From: Oenanthe sinensis
Taxonomy: Eukaryota; Streptophyta; Magnoliopsida; Apiales; Apiaceae
Reading direction: 5' to 3'
Assembly: GCA_028671895.1 (NCBI GenBank)
Contig: CM053799.1
Span: forward strand, 44,641,455-44,705,454
DNA: 64,000 nucleotides
In this document: positions 1 to 9,980 of the stretch, piece by piece
How the letters are laid out: every line of letters begins with the position of its first letter
Numbering within the stretch: the stretch's first letter is position 1
Made by a program: the position numbers and the translations under genes
The notes under the pieces: model-generated
The model's database searches: none
Told to the model about the DNA's origin: nothing
What the model saw: the letters and a program-made list of their open reading frames with translations, nothing else

Positions 1-402
1 TAATTAATTAATAAGATTAATTAATTAAAAAGGGAATTAATAATAAGATATTTATAGAAAATATCTCAGTTGAGATATTTGCCTATAAATATAGGATTAT
101 AAACCCTAATAATTCAACCCTAATATTTGTGAGAAATATTTTAAAAGGGAGGCAACCCTAATTTCCTCTCTAGCCTCTTCCTTCATCTTTTAGTTTGATT
201 CTTGGTGGATATCTTTAGAGCACTCCACACTTGAGGGGTGATTGCAAGGATTGAAGAACAAGATCTTCTCTAGCTGTTGCCGGAAAGCAATCGAGGTATT
301 CTTCAATTTATAAAATAGTTTTTGTATCTATATGTATGTATACATAGGAATATATACAAATAAATGTTATTCAATACTGCCACTGGTGCATAAATTCCTT
401 CA
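1..402 (+). repeat. 5' LTR of copia element (partial)
   Basis: Bases 1-402 repeat at 6469-6870. The end TTCA is followed by one spacer base and the primer-binding site, which fixes the 3' edge of the LTR. The LTR begins upstream of the window. It includes a TATA-like stretch near 90 and ends in a T/A-rich segment. Confidence 0.92.
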
Positions 403-403
403 A

Positions 404-420
404 TGGTATCAGAGCATAGG
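404..420 (+). other. Primer-binding site (initiator tRNA-Met type)
   Basis: TGGTATCAGAGCATAGG lies one base after the LTR. It matches the primer-binding site of most plant copia elements, which is complementary to the 3' end of initiator tRNA-Met and primes minus-strand DNA synthesis. Confidence 0.9.
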
Positions 421-2216
421 TTGTATGCATATAGATTCGTGGTCAAGTTTCAGAATTTTATGAGCATGTACGTATTTATTATGATTTATACAAGCAATAT
501 CATGTTTTAATTATGATTAATATGATACTATTCATCAAAATTGTTTTGTTAATTTTCCTGGGTTCTATAAGTATTGTAGATCGTCCAGTTAATTGTTCAT
601 AATTTTCTGATGCGTAGACTATTTATTATGAATTTTGAAAGTAATAATAATGATTTAATTATGATTAATTCATTACTGTTCCTCAAAATTTATTTTATAT
701 TTTTCTTGTGTTCTACAAGTGTTGTAGATCGTTCATGTATTTTTAGAATATTTTTCTGAGCAATAGATTATTTATTATGGTTTTTTAAAGTTGTTTTTAA
801 TTAATTCATAATTAAATAATAATATCTGGAGAAAAAAAGGTGTAACGCATTCTACGCATGTGTTAGAAGCTAAAAAAGGGTTTTTGACTTGTAACGCATA
901 CCCGAGATGCGTGACACGGACGCGCCTGACGCGCGTGCGCGCGTGGATGCGCGTCAGAAACTTCTCGGGGTGCATGCGGGTGCGTGGTAGCTCAGAATGG
1001 GGCGTGTAATATACCGTTGGATTCGTTTTTCCGAGACGGTTCTAATGGTATATTACAATAATTTTTCTGAAATTGTTTCGGACTATTTAGAGCTTCCAAA
1101 AGTATTTAAAAACAAGTTTTAACTGTTTTAAGTTGCTTTTAAATACACCATGTGATACATGGAGAAGTATAATGCTTATATGTTGTAATATATGATTTAA
1201 CATGCCTACCTTATGTTTATTCGTGATTTTATATATGTGATATATGCTTGAATTATCATGAGATTATAGATTTATGTGAACTTAATTAACATAAGGCGTA
1301 TGTTAGACAATCTAGAATAGTGAAATTGTTTCGTGACCTTTATTTACATATTATGAATACGATCATGAGATTTTTGTGTTTATGAAAAACGTGATTGAAT
1401 ATGAATTTTCAACTTAAGTGAAATGATGATTCTGTCAAACAACAGATGTTCTATCTGTAAGAAAGGGGGTTATTAAGAGACGCCTCTTGACAATGCTCCA
1501 CCCCTGGCCTGGGATGACTCCAAGTATCAATAGTTGATTTGAAATATTTAATCCAATCTAAAAGAATATCTTTATAATATGATTATGATTGTAACATAAT
1601 ATAATTCCCTAAAATATAAAGAATATCAAGTAGTAATTGGCCATAAAACACAAAGGGCTTGTGTTGGTCATAGCCTTCCAACATAATAGAAAGTATTTCT
1701 TGTTTTTGAAACTCTGTCGTTTCGTGCTACAGCCGAGGGCGTTGTTTCCGAAAGAAGAGATACTTGTCTATAACATGAGATGTGTATGATGAATTGGAAT
1801 CTTATGCTCGTTACGTGCTACAGCCGTGGGCTATTTGAAACTAGTTTAATTATACGAGATATTGGGATTGACTTGACTTAGAATATTGAGTTTATCGTGC
1901 CACAGCCGTGACTCAAGTATTCAAGAGGCTAAAGTAAGATTAGGGAATAACATGAAATGTAGCTGACAAGAGTTGTCTGCCTATTGAACGTTACATAGCG
2001 TTTCGTGCTACAGCCGAGGTTGTGTGATGGAATGTAGGATTCATATCCCACTATCGTTATGAATGCTTAATTTCAATAAGGGATATAGAAATTAGATAGA
2101 ATAGTGGGAGGCACTTATGAATAAAGACCCGATTCATATGGTGTTTTAGATAATGAAATAGAGTATTTGCTAAATGTTGTTATGTGTTTATTATTTGCAG
2201 ATTTACTATATACATA
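421..2216 (+). repeat. Long untranslated leader of the copia element with repeated boxes
   Basis: About 1.8 kb between primer-binding site and gag start holds no supported ORF. A diverged tandem duplication with a period near 148 bp lies at about 500-740; the TGTAGATCG word recurs at 575 and 723. A CpG-rich patch with ACGCGC/GTGCGC words lies at 840-985. Four copies of CGTGCYACAGCCG lie at 1723, 1814, 1896 and 2004, spaced 91, 82 and 108 bp. A pyrimidine-rich stretch ending TTTGCAG at 2189-2200 resembles a 3' splice site and lies 16 bases before the likely gag start, so part of the leader may be spliced out. The splice idea is inference. Confidence 0.7.
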
Positions 2217-5200
2217 ATGTCTTCTGCACTATCACTCCGTTGCATGCTCGATGCACACAAATTAACTGGTCCCAACTATGCTGATTGGCTTCGAAACCTG
2301 AGAATTGTTTTCAGGATTGAGAAGAAGGAATATGTACCAGACTCACCTAAACCTGCTGAACCTGCTCAGGATGCACATAATGATGAACATATTGTGTATC
2401 GTAATTGGATAGATGATGCAAGAGTTGCACAGTGTGTTATGCTAGGATCCATGAATGATGAGCTCCAAAAGCAACACGAGCATATGGATGCTCACTCTAT
2501 CCTTATGCATTTACAAGATTTGTATGATGTGGCAGGAAGGACAGCTCGATATGAGATATCGAAGGAGCTGTTCCGTTGTAGGATGATTGAGGGATCATCT
2601 GTGAATGTTCATGTGCTCAAGATGATCAATTTGATTGAGCGTCTTGGACAACTTGGATTTGTCATGGATGGGGAGCTGAATCAAGATCTGGTCTTGCAAT
2701 CACTTCCAGATTCATTCTCGCAGTTCGTTGTGAACTTTCACATGAACAAGTTGGATGTCAGCTTGCCTGAACTCCATAACATGCTGAAAACTGCTGAGTC
2801 GAATTTTCCCACAAAGAAGAGTTCTGTTCTTCTAATTGGTGAAGGCTCTAACCCTAAGAAGAGGAAGATGAGCCCTCCTAAGAAGAAGAAGAAGGTAGGT
2901 GAGAAAAGGCCAGTTCTTCCAAAAGCTGAAGATCCCAAAAGCAAAGTTGTTTGCTTCCACTGCAACAAAGTGGGACACTGGAAGAGAAACTGTAAGGCTT
3001 ACCTTGCAGAATTGAAGAAGAAGAAGGGTGGTGAGACTACCGCTTCTGCTTCAGGTATGTTCATGATCGAACTAAATCTGTCACTTAATCAAACTTCTAC
3101 TTGGGTATTAGATACCGCATGTGGTTCTCACATTTGCAATTCGTTGCAGGGACTAAGGAGAAGTAAGACTCTTGAAGAAGAGGAGGTGATCCTACGTATG
3201 GGCAATGGAGCAAGAGTTGCTGCTGTAGTTGTAGGATCGTTTGATTTACTTATGCCTACGGGCAAGACTATTATTTTGGATAATTGTTATTTTGTTCCCT
3301 CAATTATGAGAAATATTATTTATATTCCCATATTAGACTTGGATGGTTTTTCGTTTGTTATTGAGAATAATAAATGTTCAATTTTTAGAAATAATGTTCT
3401 TTATGGTGTTGGTATTTTAAATAATGGTTTGTATGTATGTGACGTAGAACATAGTTTACTTCAAATTGAACATAGTAATAAAAGAAAAAAAGATGATGAA
3501 AATCCCACCTACTTGTGGCACTGCAGACTTGGTCATATTAGTGAAAATAGACTTAAGACATTGCATAAGGAAGGGTTACTAGAACCTTTTGATTTTGAAT
3601 CATATCCTACATGCGAGTCTTGTCTGTTAGGCAAAATGACCAAATCTCCATTTAGTGGACATGGAGAAAGAGCTGCGGAGTTGCTTGGATTGGTACATAC
3701 AGATGTGTGTGGGCCAATGTCCACGCAAGCCATGGGTGGATTTTCATACTTCATTACTTTTACAAATGATCGATCTAGATTTGGATATGTGTATTTGATG
3801 AAATACAAATCCGAAGCCTTTGAAAAGTTCAAAGAATATAAGTATGAAGTAGAGAAACAAACCAAGTATAATATTAAAACCCTTCGATCATATCGAGGAT
3901 GTGAATACTTAAGTGGCGAGTTTCTAGATTATCTCAAAGAAAATGGTATAGTCTCTCAATGGACTCCTCCGGCCACTCCCCAGTTGAATGGAGTATCCGA
4001 AAGGAGAAATCGAACTTTGTTGAACATGGTTCGATCCATGATGAGTTATACAGATCTTCCAGTATCACTTTGGGGTTATGCATTGGAAACATCAGCATAT
4101 ATATTGAACAAGGTGCCTTCCAAATCTGTTCCTCAAACTCTGTATGAGATATGGAAAGAAAGGAAACCGAGTCTTAAGCACATTAAGATTTGGGGATGTC
4201 CGGCTTATGTCAAGAAAGATTGACCCCGATAAGCTAGAATCTCGATCCGAGAAATGTAGGTTTGTAGGATATCCTAAAGAGACTTTAGGGTATTACTTTT
4301 ACACCGAATAAAGGGTGTTTGTCTCCCGACATGCTACCTTCTTGGAAAAACAGTTTATCCGCGAAGGGAATAGTGGGAGCAAGATTGAACTTGATGAAGT
4401 TCATGAAGAACAAACTACTACGGTTCAAGAGGAAACACCTGTTCATATTGAACAACCTTCCGTAGAACAGCCCATCCGTAGATCACAAAGGATGTCTCGC
4501 CAACCTGAGAGGTATTATGGCCTTGTCATTGAGAATGACAATGAATTGGCGGTCATTGATGGAGACGACCCTATGAGCTTCAACGAGGCTGTGAGTAGTG
4601 TTGACTCAGAGAAATGGCAGTGTGCCATGAAATCCGAAATGGACTCCATGTATGCCAACCAAGTATGGACTTTGGTAGAGGCACCCAAGGATATGAAGCC
4701 TATAGGGTGCAAGTGGGTATACAAGAGAAAGATTGGAGCAAATGGCCAGGTAGAGACCTACAAGGCCAGGCTCGTGGCAAAAGGATTCAAACAAAGACAA
4801 GGGATTGACTTTGATGAAACTTTTTCGCCTGTAGCCTTGCTCAAATCAATTCGGATTTTGCTTGCTATTGCAACTTACTATGACTATGAGATTTGGCAAA
4901 TGGACGTAAAGACGGTCTTCCTCAATGGGGAACTTGAAGAAGAAGTGTATATGACACAGCCAGAGGGTTTTATTTCCAAAGGAAATGAACATCTAGTATG
5001 TAAGCTACTACGAACCATATATGGGTTAAGGCAAGCTTCTCAAAGATGGAACATCCATTTTGATGAGACAATCAAAGAGTTTGATTTTATCAAAAAACAT
5101 AGATGAACCATGTGTCTACAAGAAGGTTAGTGGGAGCGGAGTAACATTTCTTATTTTGTATGTAGATGACATACTCTTAATAGGAAATGACATACCAATG

Positions 5201-5755
5201 CTGCAATTAGTAAAAATGTGGCTATCAAAGAACTTCACCATGAAGGACTTGGGAGAAGCGTCCTACATTCTTGGTATGAAGATCTATAGAGATAGATCAA
5301 GAAGAATGATAGGTCTAACCCAAGGTACGTACATCGATAAGGTGCTTAAAAGGTTTAGCATGGAAAACTCCAAGAGAGGTCTCATACCGATGAGCCATGG
5401 AGTCTCCCTTTCTGACAAGATGTCTCCTAAGACACCTGAAGAAAGAGAGCGTATGAGTAGGATCCCTTATGCGTCGGCAATAGGATCTATCACGTTTGCG
5501 ATGTTATGTACTAGACCTGATGTTGCTCACTCAATTAGTGTGACTAGCAGATATCAGTAAATCCAGGTGAAAACCACTGGAAAGTAGTGAAGAACATCCT
5601 TAAGTACTTGAGAAGGACTAAGGATATTTTTCTTGTTTTTGGTGGGTCTGAGTTGAAAATAGAGGGTTACACTGACTCTAGTTTTCAGTCAGAGTGTGAT
5701 GATAGTATATCCATGTCAGGGTATGTGTTTACTCTAAATAGTGGGTATAGAGATA
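2217..5755 (+). pseudogene. Copia gag-pol polyprotein, broken
   Basis: I prefer the ATG at 2217 (MSSALS...) because the bases before it look like a splice acceptor; the frame is open from 2184. Numbering from 2184: a gag domain spans about 30-200, a Lys-rich stretch about 225-245, a CCHC knuckle C257-C270 (CFHCNKVGHWKRNC), a protease D310-T-A, a pre-integrase HCRLGH motif near 446, and an integrase D507...E606. The middle integrase Asp is Tyr570 (RSYRGCEY, where the family has RSDRGGEY). After 4220 the frame shifts by one base. A TAA interrupts near 4310, another shift falls near 5090, and another near 5555. RT keeps the MDVK and YVDD motifs (YVDD near 5158). RNase H starts (YTDSSFQS) and then loses similarity near 5745, so its end looks deleted. 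The copy could not make a working polyprotein. Confidence 0.92.
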
Positions 5756-6468
5756 GCTAACAGATCAATAAAGGATCTGCCCCTTCCAGTAAAGGAAGTG
5801 AATATCCTATGTTATTCTTAGATATGCAAGTTTAGGAATCTCTGGCCAGAGTGAATGAAATTAGAAAGAGTTTCTAATTTGCATTAAAAGGAACTTTGCA
5901 TTATGAATAAGAAATCATATGATTAAATTAGATAGGCTTGACACGAGTTCCATGCCTTGTATTTAATCGGGATATTGAAGGGTAGAAAGAATTAATTGTA
6001 CGGTAACTAATTACTGACATGTTCTAAGTATTCTAAGCAATGATTTCGTATTATCTGGATAGTCGCGATATGTTGAGAAGCATCACTCACGATGTAGAAT
6101 AAATATAATTAATCAGATTAATTATATTTAATAAATTAATAGAATTCATATAAATAATAAATAAAATGTTTATTATTATTTATTTCTACTACCGGCTTAA
6201 TATTAAACCTAAAGAGTCACACCATAAAAGAGATTAAATTATAGATGAAGGAATAATTAATAATAGCTAGTCATTATTTATTTATGAAATAAATAATTAC
6301 TTAGCAAAATTAATTAAATGAGATTTAATTGATTATAAATTATTTAAGATAAGATCTTAATAGTATTAATTAAATATTTAATTAAAGTAATTAAATATGA
6401 AGAGAGAATAATTTTTTAAAAGAGTTTAGAAAAAGGAATTAAGGATTAAAATAGTTTTAATCATTAAC
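5756..6468 (+). other. 3' region of copia element up to and into the 3' LTR
   Basis: The stretch has no open frame. It must contain the polypurine tract and the start of the 3' LTR. I could not place the LTR start because the matching 5' LTR start is outside the window. TGTTGAGAAGC at 6070 is one possible start, without a clear purine tract before it. Confidence 0.5.
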
Positions 6469-6870
6469 TAATTAATTAATAAGATTAATTAATTAAAAAG
6501 GGAATTAATAATAAGATATTTATAGAAAATATCTCAGCTGAGATATTTGCCTATAAATATAGGATTATAAACCCTAATAATTCAACCCTAATATTTGTGA
6601 GAAATATTTTAAAAGGGAGGCAATCCTAATTTCCTATCTAGCGTCCTCCTTCATCTTTTAGTTTGATTCTTGGTGGATATCTTTAGAGCACTCCACACTT
6701 GAGGGATGATTGCAAGGATTGAAGAACAAGATCTTCTCTAGCTGTTGCCGGAAAGCAATCGAGGTATTCTTCAATTTATAAAATAGTTTTTGTATCTATA
6801 TGTATGTATACATAGGAATATATGCAAATAAATGTTATTCAATGCTTCCGCTGGTGCATAAATTCCTTCA
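6469..6870 (+). repeat. 3' LTR of copia element (part aligned to the 5' copy)
   Basis: This is a gap-free match to 1-402 and ends TTCA. The LTR extends further left by an unknown amount. Confidence 0.92.
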
Positions 6871-6978
6871 CATATATTTGACAATTAAAGGGCACTATAC
6901 AGTTACAAGTAGGGAGAGTGAGACCCGGTTACACTATATGTTCTAAAGACTATAGGGTATAATGAGTACCTTGACATT

Positions 6979-7119
6979 TTGGGTCACCTAGATTTGATCT
7001 TACAATCTTTGAACAACAAATATTCTTAGTTTGTTATGAGTAACAAAATGAATAAGATTGGTGAAACACCTATTGAGTTGTTAAGCATTTTAAGAACTGC
7101 TAAAAGCAACCTGATCTAA
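6979..7119 (+). pseudogene. Copia gag fragment of a second element
   Basis: The frame reads LGHLDLILQSLNNKYS, stop, FVMSNKMNKIGETPIELL, then SILRTAKSNLI and a stop. This is the 'LILQSL...F..N.NM.K....ELL..L.TAE.N' section of copia gag, also seen in the first element at about 2690-2800, but too different to be a copy of it. One stop lies inside. No zinc knuckle or pol follows. It starts right behind the 3' LTR of the first element, so the first element probably inserted into this one. Confidence 0.7.
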
Positions 7120-7384
7120 GAGCACCTTACTATCAAATCAAAAGTGACACTGATGAGTTGAAAGAGGTAAAGAAGTTTGTAGAGATGCTCTATCCATTGT
7201 TGAAGAAAATATGTTGAATTCATTTATGAGAAACAACAAGGGCTTTGAGAAGATCTGTTAGGTAGAAATTCTTTTTCCTTTGTAATTTTTAATACTTTTC
7301 TAGAATTCATTGTTTATTCTTTAGTTTTGACACATCAAACCTTGATTTATGCTTATATTTTATAAAGCATAAATAGGGAGAGAT

Positions 7385-8130
7385 TGTTAGGAATATATTA
7401 AGTTAATGATGTACAAAATACTATAACAGAGTCTAGCACAAATATATCTATAATAGAATAAGTCTTTCTAGTCTCTGATCCAAGTAAATGTAAATCAGAG
7501 TCCAGTTAGTCTCTGTACAGGTATCAAGAGTATTTGTACTTAGAAGATTTTCTGAAAAAATAAAACTAGAGTCTGGATACAAATCAGAGTTTGGAGTTCA
7601 ATCAGAGTCTATAGACTATCAGAGTCTATAGTCTGTCTAAGACTAGAGATCAACATAGTCTGAAGGTTTTCAGAGTCTATAAAGTTGAAGCTGAATTTGG
7701 AAGATGATCACAATAAAGGAAAGTCTTCAAAGATAAACGTAAATATATTACAGATATGCTATTGGAAGGAAGAATAATTACAGAAGGAAACTGTTAGCTA
7801 CTAATTAGGAATTCTATTCCTATTATAATTTAATTTTCTGTTATTAGTTGATAGGAAGCTCTCTATATAAATACTCTATATAACCTAATTTAAATGTCGA
7901 AGTTTTTGAGAGCATAGGGATATAGAGAGTTGCTGTAAAAAATACAGAGAAACTGCTAGGGTTTGGGTACACCTTAAGAGAGTTTGTATTCATATATCAA
8001 TAATACAAACATTATTCATTCATATCTTTGTACTTGTTCTTTGTTCTTAATTCAAAGCTCTAATTTATATTAAGTTTATTTTAATCAGGAGAAAAGAGAA
8101 CACAAGTATTCAATTCCCCATTCTACTTGT
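7385..8130 (+). repeat. LTR-like segment preceded by a purine tract
   Basis: TGTTAGGAATAT at 7385 follows AAATAGGGAGAGAT, the usual layout of a polypurine tract and the start of a copia 3' LTR. The segment carries many AGAGTCT/AGTCT words, a TATATAAATA near 7862, and an end region like other LTRs (ATTCAATTCCCC near 8108). The 3' edge is uncertain because the pol of another element begins by 8142. It is probably the 3' LTR of the element whose gag piece lies at 6979. Gag and LTR are only about 270 bp apart, so nearly all of that element is deleted. Confidence 0.55.
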
Positions 8131-8141
8131 GTAACTGAGAA

Positions 8142-9312
8142 AATAGAGAATTGGAAGAAGAAGTTTATGTTGAACAACCCCCAGGCTTTGAAGATCCAAA
8201 AATGCAAAACTTTGTGTACAGACTTTTCAAAGCACTGTGTGGTCTAAAGCAAGCATCAAGGGCCTGGTATGACACTCTTTCCAAGTTTTTTCTTAAAAAT
8301 AATTTTATAAGAGGGATTATGGATAAAACTCTTTTTTACAAAAATCATGGAAAGGATATCATTCTAGTCCAAGTATGTGTTGATGACATCATTTTTGGCT
8401 TAACAAATAAAGAACTGTGCAAGAAATTCTCTGCGTTAATGGAAAACAAGTATGAAATGAGTATGATGGCTGAACTATTATTCTTTCTTGGACTTCAAGT
8501 TTATCAGAAGAAAGATAGAATATTTATTTGCTAAAATAAGTATGTCAGAGATCTTTTGAAGAGATTTGACATGGAAGACTCATCACATGCAAAGACTCCA
8601 ATCTCAACAACAACTCAACTTGACAATGTTCCTAAAGAAAAGAAGGTGGACAACAAGATGTATAGAGGAATGATTGGTTCTCTCCTCTATCTAACTGCTA
8701 GCAGGTCTGACATCATGTTTACAACAGGTCCGTGTTCAAGGTTTCAGTCTGATCCAAAGAAGTCACATTTGATGGCAATCAAAAGAATCTTTAGATACTT
8801 AAAGGGTACTCAAGATCTAGGCCTTTGGTATCCAAAATAATCTGGTTTTGACTTGGTTATCTACTCAGATTCAGACTATGCAGGGTGTAGGATTGATAAA
8901 AAGAGCACAACAGGAAGCTGTCAGTTTTTGGGAGAAAGATTGGTTTCATGGTTTAGCAAGAAGCAGCATTATGTGTCAAATTCAATTGCAGAAGCTGAGT
9001 ATATTGCAGTTGGCAGTTGTTATGCACAGTTACTCTGGATGAGAAATCAATTTTTGGACTATGGCCTAACACTTAAAGGAATTTCTATCTTTTGTGATAA
9101 CATAATATTTCTGAAAATCCAATTCAACACTCTAAGATAAGCACATTGACATCAGACATCATTTTATAAGAGAGCATGTGGAGCAAGACACAATCAATCT
9201 AGTGTATATGCCTACAGAGAACCAACTTGCAGACATATTCATCAAGCCTCAAGATGAAAAGATATTCAACATGCTAGTGAGTGAATTGGGTATGTTAAAT
9301 TTATCATGTTAA
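8142..9312 (+). pseudogene. Copia pol fragment: reverse transcriptase and RNase H
   Basis: The fragment opens in RT with [14 protein letters not shown] and [15 protein letters not shown]. The catalytic YVDD is read as CVDD ([11 protein letters not shown], near 8375). TAA stops lie at 8532 (probably from Gln) and 8838, with the frame open on both sides. RNase H follows with YSDSDYAG, KKSTTGSC and AEAEYIA. Two frameshifts near 9105-9140 precede the tail KHIDIRHHFIREH, ENQLADIFIKP and the final LNLSC stop at 9310-9312. The join at 8142 falls within the codons for the RT 'NGELEEEVY' region, so everything upstream was lost or displaced. Confidence 0.9.
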
Positions 9313-9980
9313 TATAATTTTGTAGCAAGTTCATTTAGTGATAAAAAATATTAGTTAACTGAAATTCATTGTGAATTAATGGTCTGTTAAGGTGTTTTGA
9401 TTTCTGTCATAGTGAATACACGTGATGAAATTTCACTAAGAGATTAACTAATATATTTTTAGTAACTTATTTCATATTGTGTTAATAAAAAGTATTGTTA
9501 AGTGTCTAGACAATATATTTTATTTATATTGTCATATATTGATAAGTTACTGTCGATCGCTTGGGGAGTATTGACAGTATAGTATGTGGGACTAGAAGTT
9601 ACTGTCAAAAACATACTATCAGTATTCATTGACAATACATTTCATCAAATCCCCGCATAACATACTGTTAATAGTTAAATTAGGGTCTATTTATTCTCTA
9701 ACCGCTAATGGTACTATCAAGAGTGTTTGTGATTTTAAGTGCAGGAGCTACTGTTATAAGGAGGAATGAATCTAGCATACAACTGTCAATTCAGTCGATT
9801 GAAATTCTTTATTGACAGTTTCTTTTTCATTGCATATAAATACAAACATTAAATTTACTCTCACTCTTTACTTATTCCTAAACTCTCAAACGTTCTAAAC
9901 TCTCTAATTTCTCTCTACAACTTCCTTTATTTTCTCTATCTCTCTCTGTAAATCTCTTAAGCTTTTCTAAAACCATAACA
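9313..9980 (+). promoter_or_regulatory. Spacer with promoter-like segment before the extra ORF
   Basis: The spacer between pol and the extra ORF contains several ACTGTCA/TGACAGT words (for example near 9549, 9567, 9600 and 9813). TATAAATA lies at 9835-9842, followed by a strongly pyrimidine-rich, CT-repeat leader at about 9880-9955 and then the ATG at 9981. That arrangement is typical of a plant core promoter with a Y-patch leader. Whether it drives a separate transcript is inference. Confidence 0.5.

Larger units (their letters stand above)
1..6870 (+). mobile_element. Ty1/copia LTR retrotransposon, left end cut by window
   Basis: The element reads LTR, primer-binding site, 1.8-kb leader, gag-pol, LTR on the plus strand. 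Protease, integrase, reverse transcriptase and RNase H come in the order typical of Ty1/copia. By eye, the visible 402 bases of the 5' LTR align without gaps to 6469-6870 with ten substitutions, so the two LTRs are about 97.5% identical over this part. The reading frame is broken several times and most of RNase H is missing, so this copy is not autonomous. The outer left edge lies before base 1, so the target duplication cannot be checked. The base after 6870 begins another element's remnant, so this copy seems nested inside older repeat DNA. Confidence 0.93.

Noticed and set aside
775..975. Minus-strand ORF in the copia leader (66 codons)
   Set aside because: It lies over the CpG-rich patch, has Arg/Val-rich composition from GCGC repeats and no family similarity.
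2738..3865. Minus-strand ORFs across gag-pol
   Set aside because: They are shadows of a well-supported plus-strand polyprotein.
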